Origin: JANNPJ01 sp965200525 | GTDB taxonomy: Bacteria; Actinomycetota; Actinomycetes; Actinomycetales; Kineosporiaceae | NCBI GenBank assembly: GCA_965200525.1 | Contig: OZ241368.1 | Location: forward strand, 5,332,001 to 5,396,000 | DNA length: 64,000 bases | Direction: 5' to 3' | Part shown: positions 35,167-43,705 of the stretch, piece by piece | Position numbering within the stretch: position 1 is the stretch's first letter | Layout of the letters: each line of letters begins with the position of its first letter | Made by a program: the position numbers and the translations under genes | The notes under the pieces: generated by a model | The model's input: the letters and a program-made list of their open reading frames with translations, nothing else | Told to the model about the DNA's origin: nothing | Database searches by the model: none

Positions 35167-35433
35167 TCAGGTCCGGACCCGGCTGCGCAGGGTCGCGCCG
35201 CCGTCCAGCCACTCCTGACCAAGCAGGTCGACCCCCCGCATCCGGCACCAGGCGGCGACGTCCGGCTCGGCCGCCGGATCGGTGCTGAGCAGGGCGATCA
35301 CCGTTCCGGGGGGAACTTCCCGGGCGGCCCGGGCCAGCCGGATGATCGGCAGCGGGCAGCGCAACCCGGTGGCGTCCAGCACCACCTCGCCCGCCGGGTC
35401 GTCAGCCGGGCCACCCGCCGGTTCGTCGCTCAC
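35167..35433 (-). CDS. TusA/SirA-family sulfur carrier
   Basis: 88-residue TusA-like protein that would accept a persulfide from a desulfurase. The GTG at 35433 overlaps the stop of the upstream gene (GTGA), so translation is coupled. The family signature LDATGLRCPLPIIRLARA has the Cys-Pro active motif (Cys near residue 29). In Streptomyces-type genomes TusA and a NifS-like protein are fused in one gene; here they are separate but coupled. Confidence 0.92.
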   Translation of the reverse strand: MSDEPAGGPADDPAGEVVLDATGLRCPLPIIRLARAAREVPPGTVIALLSTDPAAEPDVAAWCRMRGVDLLGQEWLDGGATLRSRVRT

Positions 35434-36599
35434 AGGTCGTCCGCCCCGAGCAGGGCCCGCACCCGGGCCACCGCCCCCGGCAGCTCGGCACAGAACCGGT
35501 CGACCGCCGCGGCGTCCACCCCGACCGGGAGCCCGACCCGGATGTTGCCGTGGGTCAGCACGCCCATCGCGGCCAGCACGTGGCTCGGCTCCAGGGTCGA
35601 GGCCGTACAGGCCGAGCCCGAGCCGACCGCGAACCCGGCCCGGTCGAGCTCGTCGACGATCGCCTCGCCGTCCACGTAGAGGCACGAGAACGTGACGACG
35701 TGCGGCAGCCGTTCGTCCGGGTCGCCGACCACCTCGGTGTCCCGGATCCGGGTCGCCGCCGCGCGGATCCGCCCGGTGAGCTCGCGCCGCTGGGCGTCCT
35801 GGTGCTCCACCTGCGCCAGCACCGCCTGCAGGGTCACCGCCGCGGCCAGGGCCGCCGGCACCGAGGGGGCGCCGGGCACCTGCTCGATCCCGTCGTCCGC
35901 CGGTGCCGCCGACACCCACCGGGTGCCGGCCCGGATCGCCAGCACACCGATCCCGGGCGGCGCGCCCCAGGCCCGCGGATCGGCGGTGAGCAGGTCCCAG
36001 GACGCCGGCGCGGGCCCGTGCCCGATCGAGGCGGCCGCATCCACCAGCAACGGGATGCCGGCCGCCCGGGCCGCCGCCGCCACGACCGGTACCGGCTGAA
36101 GGGTGCCGACCTCACCGTTGGCGCTCTGCAGAGCGGCCAGGGCTACACCGGGGGAGCGCAGGCGCAGGGTGAAGTCGTCGACGTCCACCCGGCCGAGCCG
36201 GTCCACGCCGATCCGGACGGCCGTACCGGCGTGCTCGGCCGCGTGCAGCACCGCTGAGTGCTCGACCGCCGAGAGCAGCACCGCGTCGCCGGTCCGGTGC
36301 CGGGCCTTCACCGTGCCCAGCACCGCGGCCTGAACCGCCTCGACGTGCGACCCGGTGAACACCACCTCCTCGGTGCGCGCGCCGAGGGCCGCGGCCAGGG
36401 CCTCGCGGGCGCCGTCCAGCAGCATCCGGGCCTGCCTGCCCTCGCGATGCAACCGGCGCGGATCGGCCCAGCCCTCGTCCAGCGCCGCCAGCCACGCCTC
36501 GCGGCCCGCCGGATGCGGCGGCGCCACCGTCGCGGCGTCCAGATACGTGCGCGCAACACGCCGCTGAGCTGCACCGAGTTCGGCCGGGGAGGGATTCAC
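35430..36599 (-). CDS. NifS/cysteine-desulfurase-like protein lacking the PLP lysine
   Basis: Fold-type I aminotransferase class V protein, 389 residues from the GTG at 36599 (36620 is an alternative). Near the N-terminus it has YLDAATVAPPHPAGREAW. In the middle come VLLSAVEHSAVLHAAEHAG, the SANGEVGTLQPV motif and PLLVDAAASIGHGP. The active-site cysteine loop GSGSACTASTLEPSHVL is intact. At the Schiff-base position the usual S-A-H-K-W-G-G-P is replaced by DPRAWGAP: Lys is Ala and His is Arg. Without that lysine it should not bind PLP covalently or desulfurate cysteine. It may be a scaffold or persulfide relay for the coupled TusA-like protein. The reading frame is otherwise undamaged. Confidence 0.88.
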   Translation of the reverse strand: MNPSPAELGAAQRRVARTYLDAATVAPPHPAGREAWLAALDEGWADPRRLHREGRQARMLLDGAREALAAALGARTEEVVFTGSHVEAVQAAVLGTVKARHRTGDAVLLSAVEHSAVLHAAEHAGTAVRIGVDRLGRVDVDDFTLRLRSPGVALAALQSANGEVGTLQPVPVVAAAARAAGIPLLVDAAASIGHGPAPASWDLLTADPRAWGAPPGIGVLAIRAGTRWVSAAPADDGIEQVPGAPSVPAALAAAVTLQAVLAQVEHQDAQRRELTGRIRAAATRIRDTEVVGDPDERLPHVVTFSCLYVDGEAIVDELDRAGFAVGSGSACTASTLEPSHVLAAMGVLTHGNIRVGLPVGVDAAAVDRFCAELPGAVARVRALLGADDL

Positions 36600-36770
36600 A
36601 CAGCCAGTCTCTCGCGCCACGCGGACGAGTTGGTGACCCGTCGCAGGCGCGGAGCGAGCAACCCGCTACGCTGCTTGTCGTCGAGAAATCGACACCACAG
36701 ACATCCAGGAAAAGCTCTCGGCGGCGCGGTCCGAACCGTGCACCGGGACCAGACCGTGGGAAGGCCACCG

Positions 36771-37655
36771 TTGCGTTCGCACGAGGGGTTCCACAAGGCG
36801 CGTGGTAGCGCCCGGGTAGTGGCCGTGGCATTGTCCGGCGCTGCCGTTCTGACGCTGTCCGGCTGTTCCGACACGATCGAGCACGGCTGGCTGCCGACCG
36901 ACCGGGACATGACCAACAACACCGCTCAGGTGATGGACCTGTGGAACGGGTCCTGGATCGCGGCGCTGCTGGTCGGGGTGCTGGTCTGGGGGCTGATCAT
37001 CTGGGTGATGATCGCCTACCGCCGCCGTCGCGACGAGACCGAACTGCCGCCCCAGGTGCGCTATCACCTGCCGCTCGAGATCATGTACACCGCGATCCCG
37101 CTGATGATGGTGGCCGTGCTGTTCGGCTACACCTACAGCGCGCAGGCGGCCGAGATCGACACCAAGAAGACCCCCGACCTCACCATCGGCGTCGTCGCCA
37201 AGCAGTGGGCCTGGGACTTCAACTACGTGAACGACGACGCCTACGACACCGGCGTCCAGGGCCAGCTGACCGGAGAGGCCGGCGTCGAGGACGAGATCCC
37301 GACGCTGTACCTGCCGGTGGGCAAGCGGGTGCAGTTCAACCTGTACTCGCGCGACGTCATCCACTCGTTCTGGATCCCCGCGTTCCTGATGAAGATGGAC
37401 ACCATCCCGGGGCTGGAGAACAAGTTCCAGGTGGTGCCCAACAAGATCGGGAACTTCAAGGGCAAGTGCGCCGAGCTGTGCGGTGAGTACCACTCGGAAA
37501 TGCTGTTCAACGTCAAGGTGGTCAGCGTCGCCGACTACCAGGCGCACATCGCCGACCTGAAGGCTCACGGGCAGTCCGGCTCGCTGCCGGTCGAACTGGG
37601 CCGGAGCGAACTGACCCCGAAGACGTCTTCGGACGAAGGGAACGACCAGTCATGA
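36771..37655 (+). CDS. ctaC: Cytochrome c oxidase subunit II
   Basis: CuA-bearing subunit of the aa3 oxidase, a membrane lipoprotein. The TTG at 36771, with GGAAGG upstream, gives 294 residues; a GTG at 36756 is an alternative. The signal peptide ends with lipobox TLSGC (Cys32). Two membrane helices follow (IAALLVGVLVWGLIIWVMI; IMYTAIPLMMVAVLFGYTY). The cupredoxin domain has KQWAWDF, HSFWIPAF and the CuA motif CAELCGEYHSEML. The ctaD start overlaps its stop (ATGA). Confidence 0.96.
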   Translation: MRSHEGFHKARGSARVVAVALSGAAVLTLSGCSDTIEHGWLPTDRDMTNNTAQVMDLWNGSWIAALLVGVLVWGLIIWVMIAYRRRRDETELPPQVRYHLPLEIMYTAIPLMMVAVLFGYTYSAQAAEIDTKKTPDLTIGVVAKQWAWDFNYVNDDAYDTGVQGQLTGEAGVEDEIPTLYLPVGKRVQFNLYSRDVIHSFWIPAFLMKMDTIPGLENKFQVVPNKIGNFKGKCAELCGEYHSEMLFNVKVVSVADYQAHIADLKAHGQSGSLPVELGRSELTPKTSSDEGNDQS

Positions 37656-39436
37656 CTGCCGCGTTCACACCGGACGAAGTACCTCTTCTGCGCCCCGCCG
37701 TCAGGACCCGCAAGGGCACCGTCTCGGTCAAGTGGCTGGCCAGTACCGACCACAAGGTGATCGGCAACCTGTACCTGATCAGTTCGTTCGGGTTCTTCTT
37801 GATCGCCGGCCTGATGGCCCTGTTGATCCGGGCCGAGCTGTTCAGCCCAGGCCTGCAGATCGTCAGCTCGAAGGAGCAGTACAACCAGCTGTTCACCATG
37901 CACGGCACGATCATGCTGCTGCTGTTCGCGACCCCGCTGTTCGCCGGATTCGCCAACGCGATCATGCCGCTGCAGATCGGCGCCCCGGACGTCGCCTTCC
38001 CGCGGCTGAACATGCTGTCGTACTGGCTCTACCTGTTCGGCGGCCTGATCGTGCTGGCCGGCTTCCTGACCCCGGCCGGCGCCGCGTCATTCGGCTGGTT
38101 CGCCTACGCGCCGCTGTCCAACCCGGTGTACTCGCCCGGTCTGGGCGGCGACCTCTGGGTCTTCGGCTTGGCCCTGTCCGGTTTCGGCACCATCCTCGGC
38201 GGGGTCAACTTCATCACCACGATCATCTGCATGCGCGCACCCGGCATGACGATGTTCCGGATGCCGCTGTTCAGCTGGAACGTGCTGATCACCAGCGTGC
38301 TCGTGCTGATGGCGTTCCCCCCGCTGGCCGCCGCCCTGCTCGCGCTCGGCGCCGACCGCCGGCTCGGGGCCCAGGTGTTCGAACCGCAGAACGGCGGCTC
38401 GCTGCTCTGGCAGCACCTGTTCTGGTTCTTCGGCCACCCCGAGGTCTACATCATCGCGCTGCCGTTCTTCGGCATCATCAGCGAGATCCTGCCGGTGTTC
38501 AGCCGCAAGCCGATCTTCGGCTACAAGGGCCTGGTGTTCGCGACGATCGCGATCGCGGCGCTCTCGGTCGCGGTGTGGGCGCACCACATGTACGTCACCG
38601 GCCAGGTCGCGCTGCCGTTCTTCGCCTTCATGACGATGCTGATCGCGGTGCCCACCGGGGTGAAGTTCTTCAACTGGATCGGCACGATGTGGCGAGGCTC
38701 GCTGAGTTTCGAAACCCCCATGGTCTGGGCGATCGGCTTCCTGGTCACCTTCCTCTTCGGTGGTCTGACCGGGATCATCCTCTCCGCGCCGCCGCTCGAC
38801 TTCCAGCTCTCCGACAGCTACTTCGTGGTCGCCCACTTCCACTACGTCGTCTTCGGCACCGTGGTGTTCGCGATGTACGCCGGCTTCTACTTCTGGTGGC
38901 CGAAGCTCACGGGCCGGATGCTCGACGAGACGCTCGGCAAGTGGCACTTCTGGCTGACCTTCATCGGCTTCCACACCACCTTCCTGATCCAGCACTGGCT
39001 GGGGGTCGAGGGAATGCCCCGCCGGTACGCCGACTACCTGCCGGAGGACGGCTTCGAGCTCTACAACCGGATCTCCTCGATCGGCTCGCTGATCCTGGGC
39101 CTGTCGGTGCTGCCGTTCGCCTACAACGTCTACAAGACCTGGCGCACCGCGCCGCTGGTCGACGTCGACGACCCGTGGGGGTACGGCGGATCGCTGGAGT
39201 GGGCCACCTCGTGCCCGCCGCCGCGTCACAACTTTGACTCGCTGCCCCGGATCCGGTCCGAGCGCCCGGCGTTCGACCTGCACCACCCGGAGCTGGCCCA
39301 GTTCGACTCACCCACGGCCGACCAGGGTGTACTTGACAAGATCTTCGGTGAGCCGGAGATGGCTCACCGGGGGCACGAGACCAACTCGCCGGACAAGGAC
39401 GGCCAGGACGCCGGGAACCAGGGAGTGCAGCAGTGA
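37652..39436 (+). CDS. ctaD: Cytochrome c oxidase subunit I
   Basis: Haem a/a3-CuB catalytic subunit, 594 residues with twelve helices. Seen are the haem a ligand in TMHGTIMLLLFATP, the CuB/Tyr motif WFFGHPEVYIIALP, CuB histidines AHHMYVTG, and haem ligands in VVAHFHYVVFG. The C-terminal 60 residues are a hydrophilic actinobacterial extension. The ATG overlaps the ctaC stop, and the next gene overlaps its stop (GTGA). ctaC, ctaD and ctaF therefore form a tightly coupled unit. Confidence 0.98.
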   Translation: MTAAFTPDEVPLLRPAVRTRKGTVSVKWLASTDHKVIGNLYLISSFGFFLIAGLMALLIRAELFSPGLQIVSSKEQYNQLFTMHGTIMLLLFATPLFAGFANAIMPLQIGAPDVAFPRLNMLSYWLYLFGGLIVLAGFLTPAGAASFGWFAYAPLSNPVYSPGLGGDLWVFGLALSGFGTILGGVNFITTIICMRAPGMTMFRMPLFSWNVLITSVLVLMAFPPLAAALLALGADRRLGAQVFEPQNGGSLLWQHLFWFFGHPEVYIIALPFFGIISEILPVFSRKPIFGYKGLVFATIAIAALSVAVWAHHMYVTGQVALPFFAFMTMLIAVPTGVKFFNWIGTMWRGSLSFETPMVWAIGFLVTFLFGGLTGIILSAPPLDFQLSDSYFVVAHFHYVVFGTVVFAMYAGFYFWWPKLTGRMLDETLGKWHFWLTFIGFHTTFLIQHWLGVEGMPRRYADYLPEDGFELYNRISSIGSLILGLSVLPFAYNVYKTWRTAPLVDVDDPWGYGGSLEWATSCPPPRHNFDSLPRIRSERPAFDLHHPELAQFDSPTADQGVLDKIFGEPEMAHRGHETNSPDKDGQDAGNQGVQQ

Positions 39437-39834
39437 AGGTTGAAGCCTGGTTCTTCGGTGGCGGGACGCCCCTGTTCCTGGTGTTCGCCATCGTCTACGG
39501 ATCGGTGACGCACTGGGACGAGCCGGTCGGCGTGGCCTGCTTGTTCCTGACCACCGGCCTGGCCGCGCTGATCGGTGGCTACCTGGCCTACACGGCCCGG
39601 CACATCGATGCCCGGCCCGAGGACGACGCCTTCGGCGAGATCGCCGAGGGTGCCGGTGAGCTGGGCGAGTTCGCGCCCTATTCGTGGTGGCCGCTGGCCG
39701 CCGCCGGCGGGGGCGCGTTGCTGTTCACCGGGTTGGCCGTCGGCTGGTGGCTGATGGTCATCGGGGCCGGGGTCGGAGCGCTCGGCCTGGTCGGCTGGGT
39801 CTTCGAGTTCTACCGCGGCGAGCACGCCCACTGA
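39433..39834 (+). CDS. ctaF: Cytochrome c oxidase subunit IV, actinobacterial type
   Basis: 133-residue accessory subunit specific to actinobacterial aa3 oxidases in the bcc-aa3 supercomplex. The GTG at 39433 overlaps the ctaD stop. It begins KVEAWFFGGGTPLFLVFAIV, a first helix, followed by a second (ACLFLTTGLAALIGGYLAY), a conserved acidic loop (RHIDARPEDDAFGEI), then two more helices ending WVFEFYRGEHAH. A strong terminator lies 23 bp after the stop. Confidence 0.96.
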   Translation: MKVEAWFFGGGTPLFLVFAIVYGSVTHWDEPVGVACLFLTTGLAALIGGYLAYTARHIDARPEDDAFGEIAEGAGELGEFAPYSWWPLAAAGGGALLFTGLAVGWWLMVIGAGVGALGLVGWVFEFYRGEHAH

Positions 39835-39857
39835 TCCTCGCTCCGCACGAGTCACCG

Positions 39858-39891
39858 TCGCGGCCGGCCCCTCAACGGGGGCCGGCCGCGA
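39858..39891 (+). terminator. Intrinsic terminator of ctaCDF
   Basis: Perfect 14-bp GC-rich stem TCGCGGCCGGCCCC and its complement, 6-nt loop, followed by TTTCGTT. The best canonical intrinsic terminator in the window. Confidence 0.92.
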
Positions 39892-39985
39892 TTTCGTTAC
39901 ACTTCAGTTGCGTAAATCTGGCAACTCCTGGCCGTCCGGGAGCGTCTTAGTTGACGACCAGAGTTCGGCAACGTGGGAGTTCGGT

Positions 39986-41197
39986 GTGATTCGTGGTGTG
40001 CGCAGTCGTCGGTCGGGCCCCCTATGCCTGATGCTGGTGGCGGTAGTGGCCGGTGCGACCGTGCTCGCCGGGTGCTCGTCGAACGCCGACCACGACAGCA
40101 CCGGGGCGGCCGGTCAGGCCGGCGGCAAGGGCTCGACGGCGGTCCAGGCGGCCGTGGTCGCGATCACGCCGGCCGACGGCACGGCCAAGGTCGGGCTGAC
40201 CAAGCCGATCAAGGTCACCGTGAGCAAGGGCACTCTGGCCGCGGTCACCGTGACGTCGAAGCAGGGCCGGGCCCTCAAGGGCACCCTGTCCGACGACAAG
40301 CTGAGCTGGACCAGCAAGGGCAAGCTGGCCGCCAACACCACCTACCAGGTCGCGGTGCAGGCCGCCTCGGCCGACGGCAAGCCGGCGGGGAGTTCGGCGT
40401 CCTTCACCACCCTGACCCCCAAGGGCACGGTCACGGCGGCGATCACACCGTCCGACGGCTGGAACGTCGGAGTCGGCATGCCGGTGATCGTCAACTTTTC
40501 CCGTTCGGTCTCGACCAAGAGCCGGCCCGCCGTCGAAGCCGCGCTCAAGGTCAGCACCGACGCGAACATCGAGGGCAGCTGGCGCTGGTTCAGCTCCCAG
40601 CAGGTGCAGTGGCGCCCCGCCGTCTACTGGCCCAGCAACACCAAGGTGAACGTGAAGGCCGACCTCGGCGGGGTCGAGATCCAGCCCGGCCTCTACGGCA
40701 GCACCACCGAACGCAGCTCCGACTTCACCGTCGGCAGCGCCGTGATCAGCACGGTCGACGTCACCGGGCACTCGCTGACCATGCGCAAGGACGGCAAGGT
40801 GGTCAAGACCATCCCTGTGACCACCGGCAAGGCGAGCATGGCCACCCGCAACGGGGTCAAGGTGATCATGAGCCGGGAGACCTCACACCGGATGAAGTCG
40901 AGCACCATCGGGATCAACAAGGGCACCGCCGGCTACTACGACATCGTGGCCAAGTACGCGATGCGGCTGACCTACAGCGGCGAGTTCCTGCACGCCGCCC
41001 CCTGGTCGATGGGCAGCCAGGGCAGTGCCAATGTCAGCCACGGCTGCACCGGCATGAGCACGGCCAACGCCAAATGGCTGTTCGACCACTCCAAGGTCGG
41101 CGACGTCGTCGTGTACAAGCACAGCACCCGCAAGCTCGAATGGGGCAACGGGTACACGGCCTGGGACATGTCCTACGCCAAGTGGCGCAGCGCCTGA
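39986..41197 (+). CDS. L,D-transpeptidase lipoprotein (YkuD)
   Basis: Forms 3-3 cross-links in peptidoglycan, outside the cell. The GTG at 39986, with GGGAG six bases upstream, gives 403 residues. The lipobox is TVLAGC (Cys30). Two Ig-like domains (about 55-145 and 150-245, the latter starting GTVTAAITPSDGWNVGVG) precede the YkuD catalytic domain. That domain carries the active Cys in SHGCTGMS and the His in EFLHAAPWS. The layout is that of mycobacterial LdtMt2-type enzymes. A TTG at 39908 would also be open but lacks a ribosome site. Its 3' end enters a tandem repeat. Confidence 0.95.
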   Translation: MIRGVRSRRSGPLCLMLVAVVAGATVLAGCSSNADHDSTGAAGQAGGKGSTAVQAAVVAITPADGTAKVGLTKPIKVTVSKGTLAAVTVTSKQGRALKGTLSDDKLSWTSKGKLAANTTYQVAVQAASADGKPAGSSASFTTLTPKGTVTAAITPSDGWNVGVGMPVIVNFSRSVSTKSRPAVEAALKVSTDANIEGSWRWFSSQQVQWRPAVYWPSNTKVNVKADLGGVEIQPGLYGSTTERSSDFTVGSAVISTVDVTGHSLTMRKDGKVVKTIPVTTGKASMATRNGVKVIMSRETSHRMKSSTIGINKGTAGYYDIVAKYAMRLTYSGEFLHAAPWSMGSQGSANVSHGCTGMSTANAKWLFDHSKVGDVVVYKHSTRKLEWGNGYTAWDMSYAKWRSA

Positions 41198-41299
41198 TGC
41201 CCTGAGCCGTCCATGAGCGCCTGATGCCCTGGGGTCGTCCGTGAGCGCCTGGTGACCTGGGGTCGTCGGTGAGCGCCTGATGGCCTGGGCCATCGTTCG
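41189..41299. repeat. 28-bp tandem repeat, four copies, overlapping a stop codon
   Basis: Units begin AGCGCCTG at 41189, 41216, 41244 and 41272. The first includes the last codons and stop of the L,D-transpeptidase, and the later copies repeat that coding end outside the gene. The first unit is 27 bp and the others 28 bp, with a few differences. Confidence 0.85.
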
Positions 41300-41663
41300 T
41301 CCAGAGGCCGTCTGGAGCGGGTGACCTGGGGCCTGAAGGCCCTCTGCCGGGCTTTCGTGTACTGGCGGGGTCTGCCCCGTACCTCATGGGGCGTACGGAG
41401 GCGCAGGGAACGTCTGTGGGCTCGTGTGAGCCGGCCGACAGTGTGGCCGCGGCCGTCAGCGGATACGAGCCCCGAGGAGCCCGTACCGGCCAGCCGGCGC
41501 CCGGGCGCTGGTGGCGCTGTATCCGTGTCGGTGAACCGAGCCCCTTGGCGGGGCTGGTGACCGCCTTGGCCTGAGCGTGCACAGATCGGTGAACGAGCAG
41601 GGTGGTGATCACCCCCGGTGCGGCACATCGATCACTTCACGCTCACGCCGGACCGCGTCGCCC

Positions 41664-41735
41664 CATCAGCAGATCTGGCCCCACCAGTAGATCTGGCCCC
41701 ACCGGCTGATGCGGGGCCACCGGCTGATGCGGCCC
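41664..41735. repeat. 18-bp tandem repeat, four copies
   Basis: Units at 41664, 41682, 41700 and 41718, all starting CA(C/T)C. The first two share CAGATCTGGCCC-type ends and the last two share CCGGCTGATGCGG. In one frame they spell (A/V)D(L/A)(A/G)PP, but no supported gene surrounds them. Confidence 0.8.
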
Positions 41736-41751
41736 CGCCGAGGCCCGGTGG

Positions 41752-41815
41752 TCTCCTTGATCGACGACTCGCCGGTGTTGCCGGCGCAGCACTGATCAGT
41801 AGGTGATCAAGGAGA
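41752..41815. repeat. Inverted repeat with internal palindrome
   Basis: TCTCCTTGATC (41752-41762) and GATCAAGGAGA (41805-41815) are exact inverse copies. Between them are GCCGGTGTTGCCGGC and the palindrome ACTGATCAGT (41791-41800). It could form a branched hairpin. Confidence 0.6.
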
Positions 41816-41877
41816 TCTCGGCTGAAGCTGGGTCCGGAGCCCGTAGTCGGCCCTATCGCCGCCCGCAGGGGGAGGGG

Positions 41878-42000
41878 GGACGCAAAACGGAGCCGCTGGG
41901 CCTCGACCGATGAACATTGAGGGCAAAACCGAGCGGCCGCCCCGAGCGATGAACGGGTGAGGGCAAAACCGAGCGGCCGGGCCCCGACCGATGAGCGGTT
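41878..42000. repeat. ~41-bp degenerate tandem repeat, three copies
   Basis: Units at about 41878, 41919 and 41959. The last two share GAGGGCAAAACCGAGCGGCC exactly and all end near CGATGA(A/G)C. It abuts the 3' end of qcrB. Confidence 0.75.
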
Positions 42001-42031
42001 GAGGCCCGGCCGCCGGCCGGTGCTGGTGGTG

Positions 42032-43705
42032 CTAGTGCCCGGTGGGCGAGCCGGCCGCGATCGCCGGTGCTTCGCCGCCGCTGGCCGAGAGCTCGTCGTG
42101 CTCGCCGCGGTGCTGGGCCGCGGCCAGTTCGGCCGGAGTGACCGGCGCGATCCGGTCCTCGAAGTAGAACTTGCCGATCTTGTGGCGCAGAGACTCCATC
42201 AGGCCTCCCGGACGGCGGACGCCGGCCTCGTCGACCAGCGGACCGGGCTCGATCGCCTCGGGCGCCTCGAACTGGACCAGCAGCCAGCGGTCCTCGGCCG
42301 ACAGCGGCTGGTGCAGCTCGAACACCTTGCCGTCCTCGGTCCGGAACACCCGGCCGGTCTCCGACCCGTGCAACACCAGTTCGCGATCCTTGCGCTGCAG
42401 CCCGAGGCAGATCCGCTTGGTGATCAGGTACGTGATCGGCGGCAGGATGAACAGCAGGGCCCGCAGCGTGTACGTGATGTCGTTGATCGACAGATGCAGG
42501 TGCGTGGCGATGATGTCGTTACCACCGCTGATCCACAACAGCACGTAGAACGTGATCGCCATGACCCCGAGCCCGGTCCGGGTCGGCACGTTGCGCGGCC
42601 GGTCGAGCAGGTGGTGCTCGCGTTTGTCACCGGTGGCCCAGGCCTCGATCCACGGATACATGATCGCGAGGTTGGTCAGCAGCCCCGGCAGGATCAACGT
42701 GGGCAGCACGATGTTGCCGGACAGGGTGTGTCCGAACGCGGTGAATTCCAGGAAGCCGGGTGTCAGCCGGACCGCGCCGTCCAGGAAGCCCATGTAGAAG
42801 TCCGGCTGGGCGCCGGCCCCGATCGGTGAGGGGTCGTACGACCCGTACAGCCAGATCGGGTTGATCGTGAACAGGGCCGCCATCAGCGCGGTCACGCCGA
42901 ACACGATGAAGAAGAAGCCGCCCGCCTTGGCCGTGTAGATCGGGAAGAGCGGGTAGCCGACCACGTTGTCGTTGGTCCGGCCGGGGCCGGGGTACTGGGT
43001 GTGCTTGTGCACCACGACCAGGATCAGGTGGAAGGTGATCAGCCCGAGCATGATCGCCGGCAGCAGCAGCACATGGATCGTGTAGATCCGGGGGATGAAC
43101 GCCTCGCCCGGGAATTCACCGCCGAACAGGAAGAAGCTGATGTACGAGCCGACCACGGGAATGGCCAGGATGATCCCCGAGGCGATCCGCAGGCCGTTGC
43201 CGGAGAGCAGGTCGTCGGGCAGGGAGTATCCGAGGAAGCCCTCGAACACCGCCAGCAGGGCCAGGACGACCCCGATGCTCCAGTTCAGCTCGCGCGGCTT
43301 GCGGAAAGCGCCGGTGAAGAAGATCCGGAACATGTGCACGATGATCGAGACGACGAAGATCAGCGCGGCCCAGTGGTGGATCTGGCGCATCAGCAGACCG
43401 CCCCGGACCTCGAACGACAGGTGCATCGTCGAGTTGAACGCCTCGGAGACCTGCTGGCCCTCGAGCGTGGTGTACGGGCCGTGGTAGATCGTCATGCCCG
43501 TGCTGGGCACGTAGAAGAATGTCAGGAATGTGCCGGTGAGCAGCAGGATGACAAAGCTGTAGAGCGCGATCTCACCGAGCATGAAGGACCAGTGGTCCGG
43601 AAAGATCTTCCGGGAGAACGTCTTCGTGAGCTTGCTGGCTCCGAGGCGCTCGTCCAGAAAGTTGCCGACCGCTTCGGCCGGCTTGGCCGGTGTCGTGGTG
43701 CTCAT
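42032..43705 (-). CDS. qcrB: Cytochrome bc1 (bcc) complex cytochrome b
   Basis: Menaquinol-oxidising cytochrome b of the bcc complex, 557 residues. The N-terminal core has helices and haem ligands in GLLMRQIHHWAALIFVVSI and, after the SLPDDLLSG loop, IYTIHVLLLPAIMLGLITFH. The Qo-type motif appears as PIWLYGSYDPSP. As usual in actinobacteria, a 150-residue C-terminal cytosolic extension follows the last helix. The start overlaps the qcrA stop (ATGA). It is the last gene of ctaE-qcrC-qcrA-qcrB. Confidence 0.98.
   Translation of the reverse strand: MSTTTPAKPAEAVGNFLDERLGASKLTKTFSRKIFPDHWSFMLGEIALYSFVILLLTGTFLTFFYVPSTGMTIYHGPYTTLEGQQVSEAFNSTMHLSFEVRGGLLMRQIHHWAALIFVVSIIVHMFRIFFTGAFRKPRELNWSIGVVLALLAVFEGFLGYSLPDDLLSGNGLRIASGIILAIPVVGSYISFFLFGGEFPGEAFIPRIYTIHVLLLPAIMLGLITFHLILVVVHKHTQYPGPGRTNDNVVGYPLFPIYTAKAGGFFFIVFGVTALMAALFTINPIWLYGSYDPSPIGAGAQPDFYMGFLDGAVRLTPGFLEFTAFGHTLSGNIVLPTLILPGLLTNLAIMYPWIEAWATGDKREHHLLDRPRNVPTRTGLGVMAITFYVLLWISGGNDIIATHLHLSINDITYTLRALLFILPPITYLITKRICLGLQRKDRELVLHGSETGRVFRTEDGKVFELHQPLSAEDRWLLVQFEAPEAIEPGPLVDEAGVRRPGGLMESLRHKIGKFYFEDRIAPVTPAELAAAQHRGEHDELSASGGEAPAIAAGSPTGH

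Larger units (their letters stand above)
41198..42031. other. 834-bp repeat-rich gap, Ldt to qcrB
   Basis: The largest noncoding stretch in the window. It contains, in order, the 28-bp array, an unremarkable 290 bp, a partial copy of the 581-620 palindrome (41600-41631), an 18-bp array (41664-41735), an 11-bp inverted repeat (41752-41762 with 41805-41815) and a roughly 41-bp array (41878-42000). No convincing gene or RNA is seen. Confidence 0.6.

Noticed and set aside
41618..41806. Possible 62-aa gene whose repeats encode DLAPP units
   Set aside because: The start is a GTG without a ribosome site, and the coding pattern is a by-product of the 18-bp tandem array. No conserved features are visible.
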